Source: SIG220 sp045615545
GTDB taxonomy: Bacteria > Bacillota_I > Bacilli_A > RFN20 > CAG-826
Length of the DNA stretch: 45,544 nt
Assembly: GCA_045615545.1 (NCBI GenBank)
Contig: JAZLFA010000017.1
Coordinates: 1-45,544, forward strand
Reading direction: 5' to 3'
The notes below the pieces were generated by a model. The model did no database searches and was not told the origin of the DNA. It saw nothing but the letters and a program-made list of their open reading frames with translations. Both the position numbers and the translations under genes were made by a program. Shown here piece after piece: positions 16,035 through 24,645 of this stretch (its first letter is position 1; every line of letters begins with the position of its first letter).

Positions 16035-18476
16035 ATGAAAAAGAAATTATATTTATTATGTAATGCTCACATTGATCCCGTATGGCAATGGGAATGGGAG
16101 GAAGGGGTTGGTAGTTGTATATCAACTTTTCGAAGCGCTGCCAATTTATTAAAAGAATATGACTTTGTTTTTAATCATAATGAAGCCGTTTTATATAAAT
16201 ATATAGAACAATATTCTCCTGAATTGTTTTATGACATTGAACAATTAGTCAAAAATAAAAAGTGGTTCATAATCGGAGGATGGTATAATCAGCCAGACTG
16301 CCTTTTGCCTTGTGGAGAATCCATAGTGCGCCAAATTCAAGTGGGTAAACAATATTTTATTTCAAAATTTGGTTATGCACCTAAAACGGCCGTTAATTTT
16401 GATCCTTTTGGACATTCTAGGGGATTGGTACAAATATTAAAAAAATGTGATCAAGAGAATTATCTTTTTATGAGACCATTTAATTCAATTTTCGGCTCTG
16501 GTAAACAACAGTTATCTCTTCCTAGCGAACAATTCTTGTGGAAGGGTTATGATGGAAGCGTTGTTAAAGCGAGCCGTTGTAGTCGTTACGGGTCATATTT
16601 AGGTATGTCTGTTAAGAAGATAAATGATGACATTATTGGTTATAAAGATTACGACTGTGTTTTATCAACCTGGGGTGTTGGCAATCATGGTGGTGGACCA
16701 TCAAGAATTGATTTGAATAACATAAATCACGCGGTAAAGCATGAGTGGAGTGATATTGATGTTATTCACTCAAATGCCGATAGTTTTTTTGATTCGATTA
16801 ATCCTGACAGTGTTTTTGAAAAAAGCCTTATTTCGTGTATGGTTGGATGTTATACATCGATGCTGAAGATAAAACAACAGCATCGCCAACTTGAACGCGA
16901 CTTATTCTTTACAGAAAAAATATGTTCTATTGCATCAATGAATGGCGATTTTATCTATCCTTCTAGACTAATTAGAGAGTCCATTGAAGATATGTTAAAT
17001 GTTGAGTTTCATGATACTTTATCTGGGACTATAATTAAGGATGCTGAGGAAAGTGCTTTACAGTACATTGCACATGCTAGAAGAAATTTAAACGAGGCTC
17101 GCGCAAACGCTTTTTTCTCTTTACTGAAAGGTGAAGAGATAGCTTTGCCGAACACATACCCTGTCTTTGTTTTTAATCCGACATCATACGAGGATGAACA
17201 ATATGTGGAAACAGAAGTATGCTTTGTAATTCCTAATGATTTTGACCATAAAAATATGGTGCCTGTAATTAACGTTTTTGATGAAAACGGTAATAAGTTG
17301 GTCTCGCAACAAATCAAAGAAAGTTCTACTATTTCTTTGCAATGGAGAAAAAGGGTTATATTTAAAGCTAAATTAAAACCTCTTCAAATAAGCAGATTTA
17401 CAATTAGATTTGTTATAGAAAAGCGAAAGAAACTAATAAGTGAAATTAATAGTGACATAATATTTGAAAATAGTGTAAAAAAGGTGAAAATATCCAGCAA
17501 AACCGGATTAATTGAATCTTATATTGTTAATGGAAAAGAAATGGCAAGTGGTTCGCTTTTTCAAATAGTTTCTTTAAAGGATAATGAAGATTCATGGGCA
17601 ATGGATGAAAATATACTTGGTAAAAAAGGGTTAGTATTTTCACTGATTAAAAAACCTTATGGTATATTTGAAAAACTTAAATCAATAGAAGTTGTTTCTG
17701 AAGGGGATATTTTTCTTTCTATTGAAGCATTTTTTGAATGTGAAGAATCGCAAGCTCGAATTTTATATAAAATCTATAAAGAAGGAGACGCCATTGATGT
17801 TCATATTGATTTACTTCCAGGCAATAAAAATAGAGTTTTTAAGTTGCTATTACCTTTAGCTGGGGATAACTTTTCAGGAGAAGAAATGTTTGGTTATGAA
17901 TCCTTATATAGTGATGGACGAGAATGCATTGCGCACGACTATTTAACGTTAAAATTAAATGATAATTCTTTGATAGAAATAATTACTCCATCGACATATG
18001 GTTGCTCCTATAAAGAAGGTGTTGTTGGTATCACCTTACTTAGAACTGCCGCTTATTGTTGCCACCCAACAAAGTTCGGCCCATTAATTCCAGAAAACAT
18101 GTTTATAAATCCAATTGATTTAGAAATGAAAGAATATGATTTTAGAATTACTTTTTCTAAAGAAGATGAACTTAAAAAGAAATCATCATTATTTATCGAA
18201 AAGCCATATGCTTTAAATGTATTTCCAGCTGTTTCTATAAAAAATAACAAAGGTATTTCGATTCGTATTTCAAACCCAAACATCTATCTTATTACAGTTA
18301 AAAAAGCTGACCAAATTAGTGGTTATATCATTAGACTTCAAAATAACTGTGGTTCCAATCAATCATCATTTATCTTTTTTGGAAATGAACAAATTGAATG
18401 TTATTTTACTCCTTTTGAAGTTAAAACATTACAATTAGATAATAAATTTAATGAAATAAATGAAATGTTAATTTAA
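16035..18476 (+). CDS. GH38 alpha-mannosidase
   Basis: This 813-residue protein shows the GH38 N-terminal zinc/active-site motif HIDPVWQW (His12, Asp14), GGWYNQPDCLLPCGES (about 81-96), and the nucleophile motif NFDPFGHSRG with Asp123. A catalytic-domain histidine motif, EFHDTLSGT, follows at about 331-339, and the C-terminal half is the beta-rich GH38 domain. It lacks a signal peptide, so it should trim imported mannosides in the cytoplasm. The length and bacterial subfamily fit a retaining alpha-mannosidase acting on short oligosaccharides. It has no Shine-Dalgarno. Its stop overlaps the convergent manA stop by 4 bases. Confidence 0.95.
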   Translation: MKKKLYLLCNAHIDPVWQWEWEEGVGSCISTFRSAANLLKEYDFVFNHNEAVLYKYIEQYSPELFYDIEQLVKNKKWFIIGGWYNQPDCLLPCGESIVRQIQVGKQYFISKFGYAPKTAVNFDPFGHSRGLVQILKKCDQENYLFMRPFNSIFGSGKQQLSLPSEQFLWKGYDGSVVKASRCSRYGSYLGMSVKKINDDIIGYKDYDCVLSTWGVGNHGGGPSRIDLNNINHAVKHEWSDIDVIHSNADSFFDSINPDSVFEKSLISCMVGCYTSMLKIKQQHRQLERDLFFTEKICSIASMNGDFIYPSRLIRESIEDMLNVEFHDTLSGTIIKDAEESALQYIAHARRNLNEARANAFFSLLKGEEIALPNTYPVFVFNPTSYEDEQYVETEVCFVIPNDFDHKNMVPVINVFDENGNKLVSQQIKESSTISLQWRKRVIFKAKLKPLQISRFTIRFVIEKRKKLISEINSDIIFENSVKKVKISSKTGLIESYIVNGKEMASGSLFQIVSLKDNEDSWAMDENILGKKGLVFSLIKKPYGIFEKLKSIEVVSEGDIFLSIEAFFECEESQARILYKIYKEGDAIDVHIDLLPGNKNRVFKLLLPLAGDNFSGEEMFGYESLYSDGRECIAHDYLTLKLNDNSLIEIITPSTYGCSYKEGVVGITLLRTAAYCCHPTKFGPLIPENMFINPIDLEMKEYDFRITFSKEDELKKKSSLFIEKPYALNVFPAVSIKNNKGISIRISNPNIYLITVKKADQISGYIIRLQNNCGSNQSSFIFFGNEQIECYFTPFEVKTLQLDNKFNEINEMLI

Positions 18477-19369
18477 ACGTTTGTTGTTAATACGGTAATA
18501 TTGCCACTAACAATTTCGTGTTGATTACATGGCATGAAAATAGTGTCACCTTTTGAAACGTTTAGTTTACCTATTTTCCCTTTTCCGAAAATAACAGTTA
18601 ATGCCAAAAATGAATCTGTTGGTGAAATTATTTCTTTTGGGTTAATAATTTTATTTACTGTAAAATATTTGCAATTAACCAATGGGTTTGATGTTAGATT
18701 AATTGGATTATATTTTTTAAAATTTATTACATTTATTGCCTTATCAATGTGTAGTTCTCTCTTTTTTCCATTTTTATCGATTCGATCATAATCATATACA
18801 CGGTAAGTTATGTTGCTGTTTTGTTGTATTTCATAAATCAAGCAACCTTTTCCGATCGCATGAATTGTTCCAGATGGAATGAAATAACAATCCCCAGCCT
18901 TCACTTCCACTTTATTCATTATTTCAAGAACTGTATTTTCATTAATTCTTTGTACAAATTCTTCTTTTGTTACATCTTTATTAAAACCTATATATAAATA
19001 TGATTTGTTGTCTGCTTGTATTACATACCACATTTCAGTTTTTCCAAAAGAATGCTCGTTTAGCAGGGCATATTCATCGCTTGGATGTACTTGAAGTGAC
19101 AAGTTTTCTTTGGCATCTATGAACTTATTTAGCACAGGAAAAAAAGAAAAGTTTGAACACTTCTCTCCTAAATCAGATGAAGATACTACATCTATTAAAA
19201 AACTATTTTTGAATGGGCCTGAAATAATTTTTGATAAACCATCTTTATGAAACGACAGTTCCCAACTTTCAGCAATTATATTTGATTTACTAGACTTATT
19301 AAATTGTCTTAGTTTAGTCCCGCCCCAAATGTAATCTTTCGTTTCTCCTGATAGTTTTACAGTTTTCAT
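18473..19369 (-). CDS. manA: Mannose-6-phosphate isomerase, class I
   Basis: This zinc cupin enzyme interconverts mannose 6-phosphate and fructose 6-phosphate. Metal-ligand regions are LQVHPSDEYA, FGKTEMWYV and SGTIHAIGKG. The start ATG at 19369 is preferred because GAGGG lies 5 bases upstream; a longer frame from TTG at 19381 overlaps that ribosome site. The protein has about 298 residues, normal for the short Gram-positive ManA type. It begins KLSGETKDYIWGGTKL, also typical. It is convergent with the alpha-mannosidase and divergent from the serine hydrolase. It would move mannose released by the mannosidase, after phosphorylation, into glycolysis. Confidence 0.96.
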   Translation of the reverse strand: MKTVKLSGETKDYIWGGTKLRQFNKSSKSNIIAESWELSFHKDGLSKIISGPFKNSFLIDVVSSSDLGEKCSNFSFFPVLNKFIDAKENLSLQVHPSDEYALLNEHSFGKTEMWYVIQADNKSYLYIGFNKDVTKEEFVQRINENTVLEIMNKVEVKAGDCYFIPSGTIHAIGKGCLIYEIQQNSNITYRVYDYDRIDKNGKKRELHIDKAINVINFKKYNPINLTSNPLVNCKYFTVNKIINPKEIISPTDSFLALTVIFGKGKIGKLNVSKGDTIFMPCNQHEIVSGNITVLTTNV

Positions 19370-19385
19370 ATTGGCCCTCAATTAC

Positions 19386-19399
19386 GTTAATATTAATAT
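19386..19399. promoter_or_regulatory. Second copy of the GTTAATATTAATAT site
   Basis: The 14-base string is identical to 15950-15963. Here it overlaps a putative manA -10 on the minus strand (TATATT, 19400-19395), a position suited to repression. An extended -10 for the divergent serine hydrolase (TGTTATAAT, 19466-19474) lies in the same intergenic region. Confidence 0.4.
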
Positions 19400-19465
19400 A
19401 AGATAAAAATTAATATAAAGAAACAATTAGAATATTTGTTATGGTAAAAAAACATAAAATAATCG

Positions 19466-19474
19466 TGTTATAAT
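19466..19474 (+). promoter_or_regulatory. Extended -10 promoter of the serine hydrolase gene
   Basis: TG-T-TATAAT is a full extended -10 match. The ATG at 19490 lies 15 bases downstream, leaving a leader of about 9 bases with no Shine-Dalgarno. Confidence 0.6.
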
Positions 19475-19489
19475 AGAAAACGAACTTTT

Positions 19490-20575
19490 ATGAAATTTTC
19501 AGAAACTTTAAACTTTATAAATAAAAAGGTTGATGAATATTCGTTACCTTATTTTGAATGTGTAGTAATGCATAACAATAAAAGAGTATTTGAGTATCAT
19601 TTGCCAGAAAATGATAAAAACACAGTTCTTAAGATGTACTCAATGTCAAAACCAATTACAGCTGTTGCATTGATGCAGTTGGTTGAAAAAGGAATTGTAA
19701 AAACAGATGATTTTGTTTCGAAATATTTGAATGGTTATACTGATTTATTTTTAAAACAAAACGGAGAAAAGGTTCAAAAACCTATACAAATTCACCATCT
19801 TTTAACAATGACATCTGGATTAGATTACGATTTTAGTCGTCATTCGATTAAAAATATGATTTCATCAAATCCATCCGTTGGAACTGTTGAATTGGCATCT
19901 TGTTTTGCAACAGATGGTCTTTTGTTTGAGCCTGGTGAACGTTTTAATTATTCGACATCAATGGATGTTGTGGCTGCCATCATAGAAGTTGCTAGTGGTT
20001 TGAAATTTTCTCAATACGTAAAAGAAAATATTTTTGAGCCATTAGGTATGAATAACTCTACTTTCGAGAATCATCTTCATAAAACTTTTAACTTAAATGA
20101 TGAATATTTATACAAAAATAAACATCTTATTAAAGCGGATGAATTATACGATATATTTCATCCAACTTTTAATTATGAAAGCGGTGGTGCTGGCTTGATA
20201 AGTGATGTTAATGATTATTCTCTTTTTGTAAATTCACTCGCCTGTGATGAAAAATTATTAAAAAAATCAAGTATTGATACAATTTCAACATTGTATGTCC
20301 CTAATACTCCATTTGATGACTCTATTAACGAATATTCTAAAAATAATAAAGAATATGGCTATGGCTATGGTGTGAGAGTAAGAAAAAAAGTATCAAAAAA
20401 TGGCATTCCGGTTGGGGAATTTGGCTGGGATGGAGCAACAGGTTCTTATTGTCTTTGCGATAGGAAAAATCATGTATCTATTGTTATTGGGCTTAATGTT
20501 CAAATGTGGCCTAGTTATCTAAAAGATTTTCATATAAAATTAGCTGAATTAATTTATAGCGAACTTTTTAAATAA
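19490..20575 (+). CDS. Serine hydrolase of the beta-lactamase class C / esterase family
   Basis: This 361-residue protein has the catalytic SxxK motif SMSK (Ser51, Lys54) after the typical LKMYSMSKPITAVALMQLVEKG. The second motif is a YST variant of YxN in GERFNYSTSMDVVAAIIE. GWDGATGSY near the C-terminus takes the place of the third (HxG-like) motif. EPLGMNNSTF is a further family hallmark. There is no signal peptide, so it is intracellular. Members include esterases, D-amino-acid amidases and transesterases. In this sugar cluster, removal of acyl groups from imported glycans is one possibility, but the substrate is not shown. Confidence 0.9.
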   Translation: MKFSETLNFINKKVDEYSLPYFECVVMHNNKRVFEYHLPENDKNTVLKMYSMSKPITAVALMQLVEKGIVKTDDFVSKYLNGYTDLFLKQNGEKVQKPIQIHHLLTMTSGLDYDFSRHSIKNMISSNPSVGTVELASCFATDGLLFEPGERFNYSTSMDVVAAIIEVASGLKFSQYVKENIFEPLGMNNSTFENHLHKTFNLNDEYLYKNKHLIKADELYDIFHPTFNYESGGAGLISDVNDYSLFVNSLACDEKLLKKSSIDTISTLYVPNTPFDDSINEYSKNNKEYGYGYGVRVRKKVSKNGIPVGEFGWDGATGSYCLCDRKNHVSIVIGLNVQMWPSYLKDFHIKLAELIYSELFK

Positions 20576-20623
20576 GAATCATTGCGCTTATTAAACATAT
20601 TTACATCATTATTTTCACTTTTG

Positions 20624-20651
20624 TTGTTTCTTATTTTGAATTAAGTATAAT
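20624..20651 (+). promoter_or_regulatory. Promoter of the FAD oxidoreductase operon
   Basis: A perfect -10 TATAAT (20646-20651) is preceded by a possible -35, TTGTTT (20624-20629), 16 bp away. The ATG at 20660 begins 8 bases after the -10, which predicts a leaderless mRNA. The rest of the 84-base gap holds nothing else evident. Confidence 0.6.
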
Positions 20652-20659
20652 GTAGATAA

Positions 20660-21820
20660 ATGGAAAAATTAATTTTTAATTTTGATGTTGCAATTATTGG
20701 CGGAGGTGTGGCAGGAATTGCCGCAGCTTTATCTAGCGTTAGAAGTAATAAAAACACTATTTTGATTGAATCAACCTATATGGTGGGTGGTTTGGCAACT
20801 AGTGGGTTGGTTGCGTTTTATTTACCGATTGATGATGGTGAAGGCCATCAAATTTCATACGGAATATGTGAAGAATTATTTCGTTTATCTATTTCTAAAG
20901 GTCACGAAGGTTTATACCCAGATGCATGGCTTAATGGTGGAAGCATCGAAGAAAAAAAGAAAAAGAGATTTGATGTTCAATTTAATCCGCACCTATTCTC
21001 TTTGTTATGCGAACAAAAACTTCTATCAGAAAATGTAAAAATTCTTTATGGATGTGTAATAAGAGATGTTATTGTTAAAAACAATAAGATTGTTGAAATT
21101 ATTGGTTCTTCGAGAACTCAAGATGTTGTTATTAGAGCTGCTTCGTTTGTTGATTGTACTGGAGATGCATCAATTTGCGAAAAAGCTAATTTAAATGTTA
21201 AGTTTTCTGATCACGGAAACGTTCTAACAAATTGGTATTATTATGTTAAGGATGGACAATATCAAATTAAAATGTTAGGAAGTTGTGATTATGTTTATAG
21301 TGACGGTAAAAACCATGAATGGTTTGAGGGCGTTGATTGTTCACAATTGAGCGACGTTTCTTGCAAAGCCCATAGTAATATTTTAAACGATTTCTTATCA
21401 AGTGGTAATGGTACTAAGGAATATGCTTTAGCTACCATTTCAACCATTCCAGAATTAAGGATGACTAGAAAACTCATGGGCGAATATCTAATGAAGAAAG
21501 AAGAAAATAATAAATATCAAGAACATTCGCTAGGCTTAATTACTTCATGGCTAACTTCTTCTTTAAATTATGAATTGCCTGGAGAGTCGTTATTTAGTTA
21601 TAAAATTACTAATTTGTATGTTGCTGGTCGCTGTATATCAGTTTTTGATGATTCAATGTGGGATATCACTAGAGCTATACCTGGTTGTACTGTTACAGGC
21701 GAAGCTAGTGGATACTTAGCGGCAAATTTTGCTGATAATAGAAATATTGATTTTAATAAAGCTCAAAATGATTTGAGAAAACGTGGTGTTAAAATTCACT
21801 TGAAAGAGATTGGTTTGTAA
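20660..21820 (+). CDS. FAD-dependent oxidoreductase (FAD_oxidored family)
   Basis: This 386-residue protein begins with a Rossmann FAD loop, VAIIGGGVAGIAAALSSVR, followed by the E-x-(6)-GG-x-(2) region IESTYMVGGLATSGLV. SFVDCTGDASICEKA and LYVAGRCISVFDDSMWDITRAIPGCTVTGEASGYLAA fit the FAD_oxidored group, whose members often sit in sugar-use loci and are poorly characterised. It is shorter than many relatives. No signal peptide is seen. Its TAA overlaps the ATG of the ABC ATPase (TAATG), so the two are co-translated. The substrate is unknown; oxidation or isomerisation of a sugar derivative is a guess. Confidence 0.9.
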   Translation: MEKLIFNFDVAIIGGGVAGIAAALSSVRSNKNTILIESTYMVGGLATSGLVAFYLPIDDGEGHQISYGICEELFRLSISKGHEGLYPDAWLNGGSIEEKKKKRFDVQFNPHLFSLLCEQKLLSENVKILYGCVIRDVIVKNNKIVEIIGSSRTQDVVIRAASFVDCTGDASICEKANLNVKFSDHGNVLTNWYYYVKDGQYQIKMLGSCDYVYSDGKNHEWFEGVDCSQLSDVSCKAHSNILNDFLSSGNGTKEYALATISTIPELRMTRKLMGEYLMKKEENNKYQEHSLGLITSWLTSSLNYELPGESLFSYKITNLYVAGRCISVFDDSMWDITRAIPGCTVTGEASGYLAANFADNRNIDFNKAQNDLRKRGVKIHLKEIGL

Positions 21821-22572
21821 TGGATTTTTTGGAAATAAAAAATCTCTCACTAACTTACTATAATAAAAAAACAAAGATTGAGGTTGAAGCTCTTAAAAAT
21901 CTCTCAATTGATATAGAATTAGGAAAAATCACAGTAATTATTGGTGAGATTGGTTCCGGAAAGAGCTCTCTAGTTAAAGTTATTTGTGGTATTCTACCGT
22001 ACGACAAAGGGAATATTTTTTATAAAGGCAAAAATATCGACGATATTTATATTGAAGATCGAAAATTTGCATACGTTAGTCAAGAAATTTCATTATTCCC
22101 TAAAAAAACTATATTTGATAATTTATGCGTTCCATTACTTAACAAAAAAATACCAAAAGAAGATATTAGACAACGCGTTTACAAAATAGCAGAAGATTTT
22201 GGCATACAATTTCTTTTGAGTAGAAAGCCAACTGAAATTTCAATTGGGCAAATACAAAAAGTTAACTTGGCAAAAACAATATTAAGAGAACCAGAAATTT
22301 ATATTCTTGATGAACCATTTTCTAATTTAGACTTGAATTCTACTCTACAGCTGAGAGAAATGCTGAAGACTATGATTAAAAAAAATAACTCCACTTGTAT
22401 ATTTGTCACGCACAACATTAATGATGCTTTATATCTAGCTGATAATGTAATTGTGATGAAAAATTCGGAAATAATTGAATCTGGCAAGAAGGATGTTGTT
22501 TTTCATAGTAACAAACTAGATGTAATATCGTTATTGCACGCGAAAGATGATTATGAAAGCAAAATATTCTAA
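21820..22572 (+). CDS. ABC transporter ATP-binding protein
   Basis: This 250-residue ATPase has Walker A GEIGSGKSS (42-50), a Q-loop in FAYVSQE, Walker B YILDEPFSNLD (from 161) and the H-loop VTHNIN. The signature is ISIGQIQK (140-147) rather than LSGGQ, a weak form. The start is fused to the stop of the FAD oxidoreductase (TAATG), and its end overlaps the next membrane-protein gene by 26 bases. That neighbour may be its membrane partner, but it does not look like a standard permease. The nucleotide-binding domain is of the general import/lipoprotein-release type. The cargo is unknown. Confidence 0.9.
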   Translation: MDFLEIKNLSLTYYNKKTKIEVEALKNLSIDIELGKITVIIGEIGSGKSSLVKVICGILPYDKGNIFYKGKNIDDIYIEDRKFAYVSQEISLFPKKTIFDNLCVPLLNKKIPKEDIRQRVYKIAEDFGIQFLLSRKPTEISIGQIQKVNLAKTILREPEIYILDEPFSNLDLNSTLQLREMLKTMIKKNNSTCIFVTHNINDALYLADNVIVMKNSEIIESGKKDVVFHSNKLDVISLLHAKDDYESKIF

Positions 22573-23422
22573 AACAGATTTTAATATATCCTCCTTGCCG
22601 CACAATAGGAAAGCGCAATTTAAAGATATTCTAAAACATCGTTTCCCTCTTTTAATTTTGACTGCAATTTTCATTTTTATAGGGTTTTTGCCATTGATTT
22701 TGTTATATGGAACGACAGTTTTTATCACTAGTGTTGATGTATTTGTTGAAATTATGAAACAACATAATGTACCTGAAGCTGACCAAGGCTTTATATATTT
22801 TTGGTTAGTAAATTTTTCTTATTTAATTATGGTTCCGTTTGTAATGATTGCGTGCTTATTTATGTGTGGTGGGTTTAGAATTTATCGTCTTTTAGCGTGG
22901 GATGAGGGTGTATTTTTCTTTTACGATTTTTTTAAAGGAATTAAGTTAAATTTTAAGCAAGGTCTTCTAGTTGGCTTCTTAATATCTTTTTACATTTTTG
23001 TAACCCGCTTTGTATCGGGTGCTTTTACATTATATGTTAACGGTACATTTGGATTGGCGTTAGAGTTATTTTTAAAAGCTGCTCTTTTGTTATTCTTTCT
23101 TCCTATTGCAATTATTTCTTTATTTGCAACAACTTATTTTGAAGAAAAAATAACTGAAGCATTTAGGAATTCGTTTTATATTTATGGTGCTAAATTTTAT
23201 TGGTTTATTTTTACATCTTTATTCTTTTTAATTATCTATGCTTTTCCATATTTAGGTAATTATTATTTAATTTTGCTTTCTATAACTATTGTTTCCCTTT
23301 TTGTTTTGCCTATATTCATTTTGGTTTGGAACCAACTTTTTGTTGGAGTAGTTGATCTATATGGGAACGATTCAACTTCAAAATTAAAGGGTCTATATGA
23401 CCCTTCAAAAAAATTTAATTAA
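22547..23422 (+). CDS. Polytopic membrane protein, 291 residues, with IS insertion at its stop codon
   Basis: After a basic N-terminus (HNRKAQFKDILKHRFP) there are about six hydrophobic segments: LLILTAIFIFIGFLPLILL, the YLIMVPFVMIACLFMC region, LLVGFLISFYIFV, LELFLKAALLLFFLPIAII, FTSLFFLIIYAF and YLILLSITIVSLFVLPIF. I do not recognise the family; it is not a binding-protein-dependent permease with an EAA loop. The overlap with the ABC ATPase suggests they work together. The final codons lie in the target duplication of the downstream insertion sequence, and the last A of the TAA belongs to the element. Without the insertion the protein would end FNYK instead of FN. Confidence 0.88.
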   Translation: MIMKAKYSKTDFNISSLPHNRKAQFKDILKHRFPLLILTAIFIFIGFLPLILLYGTTVFITSVDVFVEIMKQHNVPEADQGFIYFWLVNFSYLIMVPFVMIACLFMCGGFRIYRLLAWDEGVFFFYDFFKGIKLNFKQGLLVGFLISFYIFVTRFVSGAFTLYVNGTFGLALELFLKAALLLFFLPIAIISLFATTYFEEKITEAFRNSFYIYGAKFYWFIFTSLFFLIIYAFPYLGNYYLILLSITIVSLFVLPIFILVWNQLFVGVVDLYGNDSTSKLKGLYDPSKKFN

Positions 23423-23479
23423 AACATTTAGGAGCACATGGGGGATAGATTTTTGAACTTATATATCAAAGATATATCT

Positions 23480-24487
23480 CTATACTTTCTTCTTCTTAAA
23501 ATCACGAAAACGGAGTAATTTTGACACCGAAATGACTCTTTTTAATAAGTTTAGTATAGCTTCTTCGGCTTTTACATCACCTTGATTTGATAAGACAAAA
23601 TATACTAAGTTTATCCATTTTTGAATATTATCACGATTATAACTTCCATGTTCTCTCATAAAGGCCTTAAGCCTTCGATGGACCGAATTTATTGGATCCA
23701 TAGGATTATCATCATCTTTAAGATTCTTGGTTAACTTAGTTGGATATATTTCTTCTATAAGATTATATTTCTCTATTAAACTTTTATGCGAATTCTCACC
23801 ATCATGAACTAATGTTGATTCTTTTTCAATATGATTATCAAATGCTTCTAACATTCTTAATTTAGATGGCTTCCCTTTGCCATTAGATTTAATGATCATA
23901 TTTCCATATTTATCAACTGCTGTCATGATACAAATTTTGTTTCTAGAAATTCCTCTTAGCTTTTTACCATCTTTATAAACAACATCTTTAGGCATAACGG
24001 GTAGATAAGTTTCATCTAAATATATTCTTCCTTTTAAGATGATGTTATCTTGAATGTTATCTAATGATAAAAAAATCTTATTAAGCCAATAATATCCAGT
24101 ATTTTTATCATTACGATTACTGTATGTTGATATCATTACTGATTCATAAGAAAGAAGATGATATAAAAATTCAATCCATTCAGATATCGCAATTTTATGA
24201 TTGTCAAATAATGATCCAGTAAGAGGATTAAATTTACGTTTGCAATCTTTACAAATTAATCTTTTAATACCATCTTTACGATGATCATAAATAACAAATC
24301 TTTTACTTTTACAATACGGACAACAATCAATTTCTAAACTGTTGATAAAAGTTACTTCATCAACGCTAATTGACCTGTGTTTCTGGCTATACCAATCTTC
24401 TACTGTAACATCAATAAGGTTACCAAGAGCTTGTTCTGAAGGTATAGTTGAAGAAACACGAGTCTTCTCTCTTTTTAATTTCTTCAT
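23480..24487 (-). CDS. IS1595-family (ISXO2-like) transposase
   Basis: This 335-residue protein has an N-terminal zinc ribbon, CPYC then CKDC (about 56-83, with the RKDGIKRLICKDCKRKFN segment typical of the family), followed by a DDE nuclease domain. Likely catalytic positions are the aspartate in GRIYLDETYLPV, the aspartate in TLVHDGENSHKSL, and a late residue in INSVHRRLKAFMREHG, where the NxxHxxLK form fits the ISXO2 group. The frame is intact, so the element may be active. A ribosome site AGAGG lies 9 bases before the ATG and inside a predicted hairpin arm. Confidence 0.92.
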   Translation of the reverse strand: MKKLKREKTRVSSTIPSEQALGNLIDVTVEDWYSQKHRSISVDEVTFINSLEIDCCPYCKSKRFVIYDHRKDGIKRLICKDCKRKFNPLTGSLFDNHKIAISEWIEFLYHLLSYESVMISTYSNRNDKNTGYYWLNKIFLSLDNIQDNIILKGRIYLDETYLPVMPKDVVYKDGKKLRGISRNKICIMTAVDKYGNMIIKSNGKGKPSKLRMLEAFDNHIEKESTLVHDGENSHKSLIEKYNLIEEIYPTKLTKNLKDDDNPMDPINSVHRRLKAFMREHGSYNRDNIQKWINLVYFVLSNQGDVKAEEAILNLLKRVISVSKLLRFRDFKKKKV

Positions 24488-24490
24488 ATG

Positions 24491-24560
24491 TGGCGACCTC
24501 TTCTTTTAAGAGAATGACTAGTCGAGGTCGCCAAACCAGAAACTAATCACTCTCTTAAAA
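24491..24560 (-). promoter_or_regulatory. Structured leader of the transposase gene (interleaved inverted repeats)
   Basis: Two perfect 10-bp inverted repeats interleave: arm A TGGCGACCTC (24491-24500) with A' GAGGTCGCCA (24524-24533), and arm B TTTTAAGAGA (24504-24513) with B' TCTCTTAAAA (24551-24560). The order A-B-A'-B' allows a pseudoknot or two mutually exclusive hairpins. On the minus-strand mRNA the ribosome site AGAGG overlaps arm A, so pairing with A' would hide it. The palindrome GACTAGTC (24516-24523) fills part of the loop. Confidence 0.6.
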
Positions 24561-24583
24561 AAATCTGAACCTTTTGGCTCAGA
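24557..24583 (-). terminator. Minus-strand terminator at the right end of the IS
   Basis: On the minus strand TCTGAGCC pairs with GGTTCAGA (one mismatch) around AAAA and is followed by seven T. It would stop transcription entering the element from the msmX side and keep it from the transposase. A TATAAT on the minus strand (24592-24587) lies just upstream of the hairpin. Confidence 0.7.
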
Positions 24584-24645
24584 CTTATTATACAATTTTT
24601 ATCCCCCATGTGCTCTTAAATGTTTTTTAATTATAAATAAGAAAT

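Larger units (their letters stand above)
23422..24625 (-). mobile_element. Complete IS1595-like insertion sequence, 1204 bp
   Basis: The 26-bp terminal inverted repeats (23422-23447 and 24600-24625, beginning AAACATTTA and ending ATGGGGGATA) differ at one base. They are flanked by the duplication TTTAATTA. Inside is one full-length transposase on the minus strand. The right end carries a terminator facing the transposase and a structured leader. The element separates the ABC/membrane-protein operon from the AraC/MsmX operon. Confidence 0.92.
23414..24633. repeat. 8-bp target-site duplication TTTAATTA
   Basis: TTTAATTA occurs at 23414-23421 and 24626-24633, directly outside the two inverted ends of the insertion sequence. 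An 8-bp duplication is the size expected for IS1595-type transposition. The intact pair suggests simple, fairly recent insertion without later rearrangement. Confidence 0.88.

Noticed and set aside
19370..19381. TTG start for manA four codons upstream
   Set aside because: That start codon overlaps GAGGG, which is ideally placed for the ATG at 19369.
23448..23479. Terminator for the transposase from the ATATATC/GATATAT dyad
   Set aside because: The hairpin is A/T only, and on the transposase strand it is not followed by a T tract.
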